From Herbaspirillum sp. YR522 (lineage in GTDB: Bacteria > Pseudomonadota > Gammaproteobacteria > Burkholderiales > Burkholderiaceae_D): 64,000 nucleotides of DNA. Below, one piece after another: positions 54,708 through 63,886 of the stretch (position 1 is the first letter of the stretch; the number at the start of each line of letters is the position of its first letter). The stretch lies in the NCBI RefSeq assembly GCF_000282575.1, contig NZ_AKJA01000013.1, positions 57,701-121,700 of the forward strand, in the 5' to 3' direction. The position numbers were made by a program, and so were the translations under genes. The notes beneath the pieces were generated by a model. It made no database searches. It saw only the letters and a list, made by a program, of their open reading frames with translations, and was not told where the DNA came from.

Positions 54708-57513
54708 CTTTCAGCGTTTCCTTGTGCAATTCAACCTTCTCAATTACAACGACGCCATCTCTGGCCTTGCTGAACAACATCTTGATGGTCTTGCGCGGAA
54801 TGCTCGAATTAAGCATCGCGGACTCGGGGTGCAGCAGCATGTGGGTATATCGCTCCGACAAATGCCGGCCGTCGAGCCGCCGTACATTGCGGATGGGGGT
54901 GATGACGTGTTGCCAGAAGTACTTTATTTCCACCGGCTTAAATCCCAGCGCCCGTGCAAAGGTTACGAAGTATTCCTGGCGTTGCGGCGCCTGCGGCTGC
55001 AATTCTTCGAACGGTTTGTCTCCCACCGCGCCGAGGTTGACCCAATGCGTGACTGCCGACAGTCCGGGCAATTCCTTGGCAATCTGCGGATTGCTGGCCT
55101 CCAGGTCTGCGAGCATGCGAGTACGCAACATGCGTACCTGTTCCGCGCGCGAGCGGGCCGGAAAGTGCTCTACTAGGCAACGCTTCACGTCGGCATGATA
55201 GTCCCGCAGGTCGGCTTCGAACGTCTTGTCGTGGGCAATAGGCACGCCGGCAGCCTTGAGCGTCACCTCGACTAGTTCGCGCAGTTCCACTGACATGCAG
55301 AACAGCCGGTCGCCTTCTTTTAGGTCCGACACGAGGCTAGTGCGAAAGCCGCGCTCGGTGGCAAATTCGCTGGTCGGGTCGTATAGGAAGACATGGTGGT
55401 TCGGCCGCCGGTACAGGATTTTTCCGCTCTCTAGCGAAATCCGGCACGCTTCCTGGTCGTCGGTGCCGTTCTCCTCATCCTCATCCGTGGCAGCCAACTG
55501 CTCGCTGCCAAACGTCGGCATAACGTAATCCCCAATTGACAGGATGGTACGATCAAAAGTCAGCGTTTTCAAACTACGTAGCACGGATTCCATGCGTGGT
55601 TTTAGGGGCCGGAATGCCTCGAAATGCTTGACCAGCGGCTCGAGCGTGCCCTTCAGGTATTGGCCAGTCCGAGTGGTGAGCAGAATGGTTGTATGCTTGG
55701 CGATGCGGTTGTCCATCATCACCAACCGCAGCCCCTCGTCGTCGAGTCCGGCAAAGATAAGCTGGCGGCCCTCGAGCTGCTCCAGTCGGTCGGCGAGCTG
55801 GCTTGACGGCAAAAACTCGATGCGCTCGGCGAAGGTATCGTATGCCGCACCGTTTGGAAAGCCACGATACGCCGATAGAAACCGTTCGGCCAGACGTCGG
55901 TACACAGCATTGGTAAAGACAATTACTACCTGCTTTTTCTTGGTGACGACATAGTGCCCAACGAGGCTTGCCAGTCGCTCGGCAAAGGGCGTAGCCGCCT
56001 GGTAGTTTTCGAACAGCCGCGTGCCGGCCTTCAAGCACTCCAGAATGTTGCCTTTTTCCTCGCCACACCGCTCCTGCTGCGCAAACACAGTCAGAGCCGT
56101 ATGGTAGGTCATCCAACTCAGGACGCGACGGGAGTGGTCGGAGGTGGTTGGCAATGACAGCCATTCCGTCAGAGTTGACAAGCCGCAGGGCAACGCCGCC
56201 AGCCGCGCCAGGTAGCCGGCCGCATCCAGCACCGGTTGCGCTTCCGAGCGGCCCAGCATATTGGCGATACGATAAAGCTTTGAAATGACCGCGCTCGCGT
56301 CAGCATCTACCACCTCGACATCGAATTCACGCGGCATCGGCATCTCAACGTCTTCCTGCCCCGGGTCCAGCAGCGCGTCGTCCCGCGTACCGTTGCACAC
56401 TGCCGTTATCCAGTACGCTTCCCTTCCCATCCAGTGGCGCTCGTCCTGCTTAAGCTTGTCATTAACTTGGTGCAATTGATCCCGCAGACTGTAAGCTGCA
56501 TGCGGCTCGTCGGTAACAATGAGTATGCCCGGTCGATTGTTCCTGGGAAAAATCTCTTCCACCGCAAGGCAAAAGCGGGCGATTTGCTTGTCCCAGCCGT
56601 GTCCGCTCTTACGCACTGCGCGCGTTGCGTTGACCATTACCACCTCCGGAGGCCCGAACGCTGCCAGCTTTTGCAAGGCTTTGCGCAGTTCGTCCTTGGA
56701 CATCCGGCCGTCAAGAGCAAATATGGCATCGGGCGCTTTCTTCGGGTCGCCGATGTGGTCGCAATTATTACGCAGTGACTGCTTGTGCGAGCGCTTCCTG
56801 ACGCGCGTGGTCACGTGCCGGAGCAGCCCCTCGGAGCACGAAGCCCAGCTGGAGAACCCAGCTGCCGCCAAATACGTCGGCACCAAATCGGCGACGGTCG
56901 GGTTGAACGGCTCGTGTGGGTCGCTCTGGATGCTGGCCAGCGACAGTAGGAATGGGTCCTTTTCCGGCAAGTTCCGGACGATGGGAATCTGTGCGGTCGC
57001 GACGCCTGCCAACTGCACGAGGTCGCGGGCCAGCGCCAGCACCTGCTTGCGGTCGTAATGCAGGTGGTTGAGCGGATAGAAAATGTTGGACTTAGCTGGA
57101 TAAATAGCTCCTCGCACCCCGAGCTTGTCACCGGTCTTCCAGCGCTCTAGCGTCGCCAGCGCATGAATGGTCAGCAGCGTCTTGGGCGCGGTGGGCCAGA
57201 TAAGCGCAATGCGACGGGAACGGTCGTGAGCCACGGCCAGATACAGGTTGACCAGCTGTACCAGAGCCGACGACGGCGAACTGGGCAATTGCTCACCCTC
57301 CCGGTACAAGACGATGCCGGCGTTGCCATACTGCGGAGCGGGCGCTATAGCCACGGCGGGCGGCATCACCGTTTTCTGCGGCGCGGGACCAGCCTCCTTT
57401 TGCGCGTGCTGGGGCTTCTTGCGCTGTGCAGAAAGAAAGCGGTCAGCCATCTCCTTCCGCCGCTTGATTGCGGCATTGCGGTCCTTCTGACTTGTGACTC
57501 CTGGCAGTGGCAT
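54700..57513 (-). CDS. large DISARM-associated protein, DrmE-like (tentative)
   Basis: 937 residues with a Lys/Pro/Gln-rich N-terminal tail (~60 residues). I see no Walker A box, but the order of beta-strand-rich segments (RPGILIVTDEPHAAY, QVVIVFTNAVYRRLAERFL, RQLIFAGLDDEGLRLV, HTTILLTTRTGQ) suggests a degenerate two-lobed helicase-like core. Position between the methyltransferase and DrmA, and the C-terminal LHPESAMLNSSIPRKTIKMLF, resemble DrmE of class 2 DISARM. No domain can be named with certainty. It overlaps the DrmA gene, so it is expressed with it. Confidence 0.55.
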   Translation of the reverse strand: MPLPGVTSQKDRNAAIKRRKEMADRFLSAQRKKPQHAQKEAGPAPQKTVMPPAVAIAPAPQYGNAGIVLYREGEQLPSSPSSALVQLVNLYLAVAHDRSRRIALIWPTAPKTLLTIHALATLERWKTGDKLGVRGAIYPAKSNIFYPLNHLHYDRKQVLALARDLVQLAGVATAQIPIVRNLPEKDPFLLSLASIQSDPHEPFNPTVADLVPTYLAAAGFSSWASCSEGLLRHVTTRVRKRSHKQSLRNNCDHIGDPKKAPDAIFALDGRMSKDELRKALQKLAAFGPPEVVMVNATRAVRKSGHGWDKQIARFCLAVEEIFPRNNRPGILIVTDEPHAAYSLRDQLHQVNDKLKQDERHWMGREAYWITAVCNGTRDDALLDPGQEDVEMPMPREFDVEVVDADASAVISKLYRIANMLGRSEAQPVLDAAGYLARLAALPCGLSTLTEWLSLPTTSDHSRRVLSWMTYHTALTVFAQQERCGEEKGNILECLKAGTRLFENYQAATPFAERLASLVGHYVVTKKKQVVIVFTNAVYRRLAERFLSAYRGFPNGAAYDTFAERIEFLPSSQLADRLEQLEGRQLIFAGLDDEGLRLVMMDNRIAKHTTILLTTRTGQYLKGTLEPLVKHFEAFRPLKPRMESVLRSLKTLTFDRTILSIGDYVMPTFGSEQLAATDEDEENGTDDQEACRISLESGKILYRRPNHHVFLYDPTSEFATERGFRTSLVSDLKEGDRLFCMSVELRELVEVTLKAAGVPIAHDKTFEADLRDYHADVKRCLVEHFPARSRAEQVRMLRTRMLADLEASNPQIAKELPGLSAVTHWVNLGAVGDKPFEELQPQAPQRQEYFVTFARALGFKPVEIKYFWQHVITPIRNVRRLDGRHLSERYTHMLLHPESAMLNSSIPRKTIKMLFSKARDGVVVIEKVELHKETLKDE

Positions 57514-57567
57514 GCGGGTTTCCGTTCAAAGTGTGAGTAGAGGCACCTTGATACTTCTCTTGCTTTG

Positions 57568-59427
57568 CTATCGGTAGGCTTTGAGCACCGCCTCATCTAT
57601 CGGCAGGCCCTCCTTGACCAGCGCCATCAGGCGCGTAGGCCCTGGCAGGGGCAATTGTTGCAATTCAAAAATCGATACATTGTTAGCGCCGGAGATACTG
57701 CGAAAGTAACGGTCTACCGGCCACGAGCCCAGTAGCTTAACCAATAGTTCCAAAGGTACCCTAGGTTCTTCGGTTAATGATTCCAATGCCAGCACATGGT
57801 TTTCGCACACGAAACCGCCATGCCGCTGCAGGATGTAGGCCGGAACCACGCCAGCTACCAGCCGAAGCGGCTGGTCATTCGAGGTTACGCGCTGCAGCAC
57901 CAGGGAAGGCCGGCGCTGAATGGAAGGAGACGAGTTGTTGCCTACGTCGACATAGCTCGGCTCCTGCATGGCTTTCTTGCTGTGCCCGAACTGGACTTCA
58001 CCGTCGGTCGTGATATCGCTCGACCAAAGGAGCGGGTAGGCAGCCGTAGCATCAGCGGCGCGGGCTTCGCTTGGGTGATAAAACGTCGCACGCTTGTCCC
58101 GATTCCAGACGAAACACCCGGTGCGGGGCAGGAACCCGTAATCGGACAGCCTGTACTTGCTTGTGCTGATGATGCGGATAAGGTCGGCGTCGCCCTCTGC
58201 GCGCGGAATGGGCCAAGTATAGCCGCCGCCCGGCAAGTTGCAGCTGCCGACTGATTTGAAGTCGCCTTGCTTGGAAACCACTGACACGTTTGCCGAAGTC
58301 TGCACGCCCCCCGAGTTGACGCGACGCTTCAAGATGGTCAGTGCTGTCTCTTGCTCGACGTCGATGAAGATGCCGGCGCGGTCACTAACGATACCAATGT
58401 TGGCGATGTGCGAGTTTTCCAGCAGATAGGTGCGCAGCTTGGAGAAATATCGACCGGACATAAAGCTCGTCGGCGTTACGAATCCCGCCATGCCTGTCGG
58501 GCGAAGCAACTTAAGCCCAAGCTCCAAAAACAGGCTGTACAAATTCGGTTGCGGGTCGCCAGTCGCCACAAAATGTTCGCGGTAAAGCGCGACTTCGTCG
58601 GCCGGCATCTTGCGGTACGGTGGATTGCACACAATGACATCTAGCTTGCCGTGCAGATCAGCAGTCTCCACCAGTGAGTTGGCTGTCGACACGTGGAAGT
58701 TGGGGGTCGCGCGGATGGCGGCGATTTCTTCCGCCAGCACGATGCTTAGAAACTGGCACGACATGCGGCAAAGCAACGGATCGAGATCTGTGCCGAACAG
58801 CTTGTCTTCCACATGGCGAATGATTTGGGTCGGCGTCTTACCGAGTGCCTTGAGCGCAGCCTTCATCCGCTGCGCAATAGGTGCCAAGAATGCCGCACCA
58901 CCACAGGCGGGGTCAAAAAAGGAATGTGCGACAAAGGACGCGCCGGCGTTCTCAAGGTCGTCCAGAAGGCGCTTGGTGAGAGACGGCGGCGTAAAAAACA
59001 TTGCCAGCTGCTTGCGGTAGTCGACGCCAGCCCAGATTGAGTAAGCGGAACTTAGCCAGTACGCGCCCTCAAGGAAGTCTTGCTGGCAAAGCCAATCAAC
59101 GAATCGCTGCACCTCCGGAGTTTTGGCTAGGGAACTCAGATATTCGAGACCTGCACACGACAAAGCAGGGGCTTGCCGTTTACTCCAGAGAACGACAATC
59201 GTGCCAATCTTCTTTGAGAGATATTTCGATTCTTCCTGGTAATTCGCTGCCAGCAAACCAATGGAACGTACATGTCTTGTGAATTGTTGCTTCAGTCGAG
59301 CCGTGCTCGATATCTGATGACATGTTCCTTTTGACTGTTTATTCCCACGCTCCCCCTTTCCTTCTGAAATCGGGTTTCTGGTAGGTGCATAAGGGAATCG
59401 AAAATCGTCCACAACATTAGACTTCAC
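57568..59427 (-). CDS. N6-adenine DNA methyltransferase (DrmMI-like, Eco57I/TaqI type)
   Basis: 619-residue methyltransferase. SAM motif I is DPACGGAAF (172-180), catalytic motif IV is NPPY (268-271), and a C-terminal target-recognition region is seen (KLLGSWPVDRYFRSISGAN-like, TaqI type). No nuclease domain is present, so it is a pure modification enzyme. It would mark host DNA so that the DrmAB machinery spares it. First gene of the DISARM-like set, 54 bases before the DrmE-like gene. The start is GTG 59427 without a clear ribosome site, so the N-terminus is uncertain. Confidence 0.85.
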   Translation of the reverse strand: MKSNVVDDFRFPYAPTRNPISEGKGERGNKQSKGTCHQISSTARLKQQFTRHVRSIGLLAANYQEESKYLSKKIGTIVVLWSKRQAPALSCAGLEYLSSLAKTPEVQRFVDWLCQQDFLEGAYWLSSAYSIWAGVDYRKQLAMFFTPPSLTKRLLDDLENAGASFVAHSFFDPACGGAAFLAPIAQRMKAALKALGKTPTQIIRHVEDKLFGTDLDPLLCRMSCQFLSIVLAEEIAAIRATPNFHVSTANSLVETADLHGKLDVIVCNPPYRKMPADEVALYREHFVATGDPQPNLYSLFLELGLKLLRPTGMAGFVTPTSFMSGRYFSKLRTYLLENSHIANIGIVSDRAGIFIDVEQETALTILKRRVNSGGVQTSANVSVVSKQGDFKSVGSCNLPGGGYTWPIPRAEGDADLIRIISTSKYRLSDYGFLPRTGCFVWNRDKRATFYHPSEARAADATAAYPLLWSSDITTDGEVQFGHSKKAMQEPSYVDVGNNSSPSIQRRPSLVLQRVTSNDQPLRLVAGVVPAYILQRHGGFVCENHVLALESLTEEPRVPLELLVKLLGSWPVDRYFRSISGANNVSIFELQQLPLPGPTRLMALVKEGLPIDEAVLKAYR

Positions 59428-59662
59428 GCTAAATTTTCAAGTGAGGTGTCGACCGACTAAATAATCGATAAAAACGCTTATTGCAAATCAGGCAATAGGC
59501 ATTTTACGTTTTTGCTTGCAGCCAAGCTGGAACAGCGGGGCGGAAAGGCAGAATGACGGGAGTCCGATAAATGGGACTCGTCTCCTCCTGCACAGGATCG
59601 CAACGCTTGATCTATGCAAATCGCCATTATTAAACCCTTGCGACCTTTTACACCACGCCAAA
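59428..59662. promoter_or_regulatory. promoter region of the DISARM-like set with inverted repeats
   Basis: 235 bases between the two defence modules. It holds TATTGC-N7-GCAATA (59479-59497) near a weak minus-strand promoter (TTGCAA-N17-TATTTA), and GAGTCC-N8-GGACTC (59560-59579). Either repeat could be an operator or, for the second, a terminator of the upstream ATPase gene. No regulator gene is present in the module. Confidence 0.35.
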
Positions 59663-61444
59663 CTAAGCCAGTTCTTCGTTATTTGTTCCTGGCTTCCCCA
59701 AATACATAGCTTGTTCGGTTCCTGGATATTCTGGCAGCCACTCTCTATCGTTTGCGCCGATCGGGTGGCGATATTCAGTCGACGAGATGATTATCTGCCC
59801 ACCATATTTGTCGCAGACAAGCTGCAATTCTTTGAGATAGTTTGCAAGGTCCGCGCCATCTAGTTCGTGCTGTTTAGGCGTATCAAGGATCAGGAAGCGG
59901 AAATGACGCTCTTTCCCCTCCAGATAAGCCTCAAACATAGCCGCATGAATCGCCAACACCAGGCGACTCCGCGTACTTCCCGTAAATACGTCCAGTGGTT
60001 CTGTACCAAATTTGAAGCGGAAATTAGCGTCGATGTCGATTTCATGCGACACATTCAACGTATGCAGGATATCCATCCACTTCACCAGAGACTCGCGAAT
60101 CTTTGCGCGCAACTGCAAAAATTCAAGTTCCCCTCTCACGTTACTGCTCAGTGATGCAATTCTGTCCTGCAGCTTTTCGCGCTCTTGCTCCAACTGATAA
60201 AACTTGCGGCGCAACTCGACCAATACGTTGACCGATGCACGCTGCTGCTCAATCTCAAGCAACTCCTTTGTCAGCGCTTGAACAGCTGCGATCAACTTGT
60301 CCGTTGCTGTATTTTGCGGAAGCGCCTCCAACTTCGTCACAATTAACTGCCGGTCCTGCTCATCTTCGTCAATGCGGCGATCTAATTCCTCCAACTGGAT
60401 CTCGGCACGCACCGCATTCGCTTCTAGATCTTTTATTTGGTCACGCAGGTATAGAAGGTTCTTTGCGTAAGAGACCGAGTCAACAAAGAACAGACCACAA
60501 TCAGGTTTGTTGCAAATCTCACCGAAAATCTCGAATGCACGACGCGACTGTTCGTTCAGCGTCAACGTTTGGAGTTCTCCGTCAATTTCGGAGCGAATGG
60601 AATCAATACCTGTCACCCGCGTACTCAATTCGTAGCGCTGGCGCTTTAGCCCTCGAAGCTTTTCATCCTTAGCATTCAACAGTTCCTTCAAGGCATCACT
60701 CGCAGCATCAGCCGAATCGGCCGACGCCTTCAAATCATTCAACTGAAGAGCAAGGAAGTCGGATCGCGCTGCCATCGCTTCTGTTGCAGCCGGAGAATCA
60801 TCGACTCGGGCAGCAAGATCCACAACCCCGTGCTGTTGAGCCACGATTCGGCGCTGAAGTAGTTCTAGCTGCTGCTTCGCCTCTAGTAGATCCTTTGAGG
60901 CACTGTACGAACGCTTTGGCGCCATGCCAAAGACGAAACGAACCATCTCGACAAACTGGTCTTGGATGAAATTTGCTGAAGCCCGATATGCGTCAAGATA
61001 GCCGCCATCCTGCTTTACGTAGAAGATTGGTAGTACGGTCGATATGTACGGCTTCGTTGCCCCCCGTTTGTTATCGACCAGTAAAGGCTCCGCCATTCCC
61101 AAACTTTGGAACAACAATTTGGAGAACTCGCCTTCGGCAAAGAAGTCGCGGGTCTCCCCATCAATACGGGTCGTAAGATGGAATTCACCTGCTGATAACT
61201 CGCGTTGAGCTTCTAGTATCTTCCCGTTCAGTTCAACTTTTAGAACAATGGCAGAGCAGCGCTCTCGAATGTCCTCACGAAACGTTGTAGCAAATCCTAA
61301 GCAGAATGCAATCGCCTGGATCAGCGGCGTCTTGCCGCTGCCATTTTTAGCGAAAAGCGATGTCGTTCGCTGTGCAAATTCTAGTTCAGGACTTTCCCAA
61401 CCATGGATACCCCTAGGGATAAATTGTAGAGACACGAGCCTCAT
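59663..61444 (-). CDS. SMC-like ABC ATPase of an ABC-three-component/Lamassu-type system
   Basis: 593 residues. Walker A KNGSGKT (33-39) is followed by two long charged coiled coils (~180-300 and ~325-430). These flank a hook-like C311-NKPD-C316. The signature region FTGSTRSR and Walker B LILDTPKQ (518-525) form the C-terminal head. The residue after the Walker B Asp is Thr rather than the usual Glu, as in ABC-3C ATPases with DxPxQ. By analogy with LmuB it senses foreign DNA ends and controls the nuclease. ATGA overlap with the middle gene. Confidence 0.85.
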   Translation of the reverse strand: MRLVSLQFIPRGIHGWESPELEFAQRTTSLFAKNGSGKTPLIQAIAFCLGFATTFREDIRERCSAIVLKVELNGKILEAQRELSAGEFHLTTRIDGETRDFFAEGEFSKLLFQSLGMAEPLLVDNKRGATKPYISTVLPIFYVKQDGGYLDAYRASANFIQDQFVEMVRFVFGMAPKRSYSASKDLLEAKQQLELLQRRIVAQQHGVVDLAARVDDSPAATEAMAARSDFLALQLNDLKASADSADAASDALKELLNAKDEKLRGLKRQRYELSTRVTGIDSIRSEIDGELQTLTLNEQSRRAFEIFGEICNKPDCGLFFVDSVSYAKNLLYLRDQIKDLEANAVRAEIQLEELDRRIDEDEQDRQLIVTKLEALPQNTATDKLIAAVQALTKELLEIEQQRASVNVLVELRRKFYQLEQEREKLQDRIASLSSNVRGELEFLQLRAKIRESLVKWMDILHTLNVSHEIDIDANFRFKFGTEPLDVFTGSTRSRLVLAIHAAMFEAYLEGKERHFRFLILDTPKQHELDGADLANYLKELQLVCDKYGGQIIISSTEYRHPIGANDREWLPEYPGTEQAMYLGKPGTNNEELA

Positions 61445-61920
61445 GCTACTTCCTCTCTGATCCTCCGCTCCGCACGAATATTCTCAAAGCTGCGCTCAAT
61501 CACCATCAGTGCATTGCTGAGCGGGGTGTCGCTATCGATCACCATTTGAACAATTGATCGACCTTGATTCGTCACACTCACAGCCTTGGTTTGCTCGTCA
61601 ACGGTGGCTAGGCCCGCACGCTCCAAGAAGGTCAGCGCCTTCACTGTCCGGATACGTAAATTAGCCGACCAACCGATGCCTTGTGACGAGCCTTTAAACC
61701 CTACAACTGTTCTCTCTAGACACTCGCCGACCAACTGTCCCAGTTCAGACATCGCTGGTTTAGCACGCCCTTTAGATAAAGCGAGGATAGCCATAGCCAA
61801 GAGCGGCAGCTGGAACAAAGCCTCGTTATCTAGAGAAGAACGATATTCCGATTGGGCCGGCGGCGGTGGCAGACGCATTTTCCGCTCTGCGGCTTTTTTA
61901 AAGAATTCTTCAAAGTTCAT
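61441..61920 (-). CDS. middle component of the ABC-three-component/Lamassu-type system (LmuC-like)
   Basis: 159-residue small helical protein with a winged-helix-like C-terminal half (VKALTFLERAGLATVDEQTKAVSVTNQG). In these systems a small middle protein bridges the SMC-like ATPase and the effector. It overlaps both partners by ATGA junctions, so the three are made in fixed ratio. The name rests mainly on gene order and size. Confidence 0.75.
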   Translation of the reverse strand: MNFEEFFKKAAERKMRLPPPPAQSEYRSSLDNEALFQLPLLAMAILALSKGRAKPAMSELGQLVGECLERTVVGFKGSSQGIGWSANLRIRTVKALTFLERAGLATVDEQTKAVSVTNQGRSIVQMVIDSDTPLSNALMVIERSFENIRAERRIREEVA

Positions 61921-63080
61921 CGCGAATGCTTTCGGACAAGTACTGAGTTCATGGCTCCAAACAAGAGTCCTTCGTCTAGCCCACTAAAGCGCTTTATGGC
62001 TGGCTCCTCGACACAACTCTGAATTAGCTCCTGCATCAGAGGAAAGTCCGCTCCACGTCTTTGCCACTCAGCGAACAACGTATCAATTCGATGAAGCAAA
62101 ATGTTCAAGTCAAACTCTTTATGATTGTGGCGGGCACTACGCAGCCATATATCCCAATTCACTTTTTGCTGAGCGGCATAATCGATCATGCCTTCTTCTG
62201 CTCCCATTTTCCGGTAGCAGCGCTGAATAACTGACGCGTGTTTAAGCGCTCGCTCATCCTCTCCAGCACATAGAGCGTCATAGACTGTTCGAGAGATACT
62301 CAAGGCGCCAAGAAGATCGTCCAACTGCACGCCAACCAAATCGACAAGCTCTTCGGGGCGAACATTTGCGATCCTGGTCCGAGCCTTTCGCCCCACCAGA
62401 TCGACTAGACCTTCGGCGACTTCCTTGATCTCGTGATACGTCAGATCGATTTCGCTGTACTTCCAGACCGCAGATCGTGCAGCATCGGTAAACGCGCTAC
62501 GATCGCGTCCGATATGACGCACCGCAGGCAGTAACGACAGCTTTGCAAGCACTTCCTCGTGATCTACGTCATCAGCATCTTTCAGCTCAAAGATTGCACT
62601 GAAGTGTGTGGATAAAAATTTGGCTGCTTTTGATTTCGGCGTCTTTACTCGGAGCTCGTCAACAGCTGTGACGACAGCATCTTCAAAGTGGACGTTGGAA
62701 AGCAACGTGACCTCTCCACAGTTTTCACTGAAAACAATCCCGTGCAGAAGTAACTTTCCAGCGAAACTGGATTTGACCTTTTCAAGGCGATCAGGAGTTG
62801 CCTTTACGGCCTGGGTCGTAAGACCAAAAATCTCATTGAGGCCATATTGATGATTCTCCTTCTCCTTCGTTTTAACTTGGAAGAAGTGATAAGAGACTCG
62901 TCCGTCTTCATTTCTGCGGACCACAAAATCATCGTGGTAGTCGCAATAGACACAATCAACCCCTTTGCCCTCAAGTATTTCAAGTGCAGCGAAGGCCGCA
63001 GCTTGAAACTGCATGTCGTACCGCGAAATGGTATCGCGACCAACATCTTCCCCTGGGGCGACGGCTTCTATGGTCGCCAT
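61917..63080 (-). CDS. DUF4297/Cap4-type nuclease effector (LmuA-like)
   Basis: 387 residues. The N-terminal DUF4297 PD-(D/E)xK nuclease domain shows YCDYHDD (Asp50/Asp51) and FFQVKTK with Gln68 and Lys70. The C-terminal ~200 residues are helical and probably contact the ATPase. DUF4297 nucleases are effectors of CBASS Cap4 and Lamassu-Cap4, where they degrade DNA once the sensor is triggered. First gene of the operon, with a LexA-type box 178 bases upstream. Confidence 0.85.
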   Translation of the reverse strand: MATIEAVAPGEDVGRDTISRYDMQFQAAAFAALEILEGKGVDCVYCDYHDDFVVRRNEDGRVSYHFFQVKTKEKENHQYGLNEIFGLTTQAVKATPDRLEKVKSSFAGKLLLHGIVFSENCGEVTLLSNVHFEDAVVTAVDELRVKTPKSKAAKFLSTHFSAIFELKDADDVDHEEVLAKLSLLPAVRHIGRDRSAFTDAARSAVWKYSEIDLTYHEIKEVAEGLVDLVGRKARTRIANVRPEELVDLVGVQLDDLLGALSISRTVYDALCAGEDERALKHASVIQRCYRKMGAEEGMIDYAAQQKVNWDIWLRSARHNHKEFDLNILLHRIDTLFAEWQRRGADFPLMQELIQSCVEEPAIKRFSGLDEGLLFGAMNSVLVRKHSR

Positions 63081-63257
63081 TTCCCACCCATCGCTTTTAT
63101 CGTTGAATGGGAATGTAGCACATTTAAAAATAAATCATTGGCAACTAGCCAATGCGCCGGTGCCCCTTGTGAACCTCCTGAGCGATTCAACCGCAGTGAG
63201 TTGGCAATAAAACACCCGTCCGGCCAACTTACAGACCAAGGATGTAGACACATTGTA

Positions 63258-63273
63258 CTGTATAAATATACAG
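63258..63273. promoter_or_regulatory. LexA-type SOS box upstream of the three-gene defence operon
   Basis: CTGTATAAATATACAG is a perfect palindrome and matches the LexA consensus CTGT-N8-ACAG exactly. It overlaps possible promoter elements (TACAAT at 63257-63252 on the minus strand). The only gene it can serve is the nuclease gene starting at 63080, since no gene is seen on the plus strand to the right. Confidence 0.7.
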
Positions 63274-63537
63274 CAATCACGTTAGTCTCGTATCCGGCCT
63301 TACGTATTAGGCTGCCCGCTACACAGCTGAGCAGCTCGATCTAGATCAGCATCTGGGCGTGTACTCGAAGCAATGGCGCGAAACGAAGACGTGTCAGCCC
63401 CCAATACAGCGGTTTTATGAACTAAATACGAACCAGGAATGCCTAGTACTAGACTATGGGCATGGCCGGCGTTGAGCCGTTCTGTATCGCAGGCGAGCAT
63501 AGGAAGAAGGTACGAAGAATTCACCATCTCTTTCACT
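63274..63537. other. gene-poor stretch upstream of the defence operon
   Basis: No supportable gene on either strand. Short frames lack ribosome sites and family features. It lies between the SOS box and the tandem repeat, and is probably mobile-element debris. Confidence 0.4.
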
Positions 63538-63748
63538 GCATATTTCGGTCGCCTCTGGACACTTGGTTCGGTTTGAAATGGACGCTCGGATTTGAAATAG
63601 CTGGACAGTGTAGGGGCGGCCTGGACATCTCCAAATATTGGGCTCCATGTCTACTCCTGCATATTTCGGAGGCTAGTGGACACCCAGTTCGATTTGAATT
63701 GGACACTCAAACCGAAACGAACTGGACGGTGCAGCGGCGACCTGGACA
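63538..63748. repeat. tandem 90-bp repeat with spaced TGGACA boxes (possible transposon end)
   Basis: Two imperfect direct repeats of 90 bases (63538-63627 and 63659-63748) are separated by 31 bases, both starting GCATATTTCGG. Each carries four TGGAC(A/G) boxes at identical spacing of 23, 23 and 20 bases (63556, 63579, 63602, 63622 and 63677, 63700, 63723, 63743). Iterated boxes like this are seen at ends of IS21-like and Tn7-like elements as transposase sites. No transposase gene is next to it in the window. Confidence 0.6.
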
Positions 63749-63886
63749 GAGCGATGCATCAGAAGTCTGCTATTAACCCGATAGCAGTCCTAAACGCGGT
63801 GTGATAAGATTTATTTCAATCGCCTGACAGTCCTCATCCCCGAAAACGGTTCTAGTCGGCTGTCGAGTTTCAGGCAAAACGTAAGC

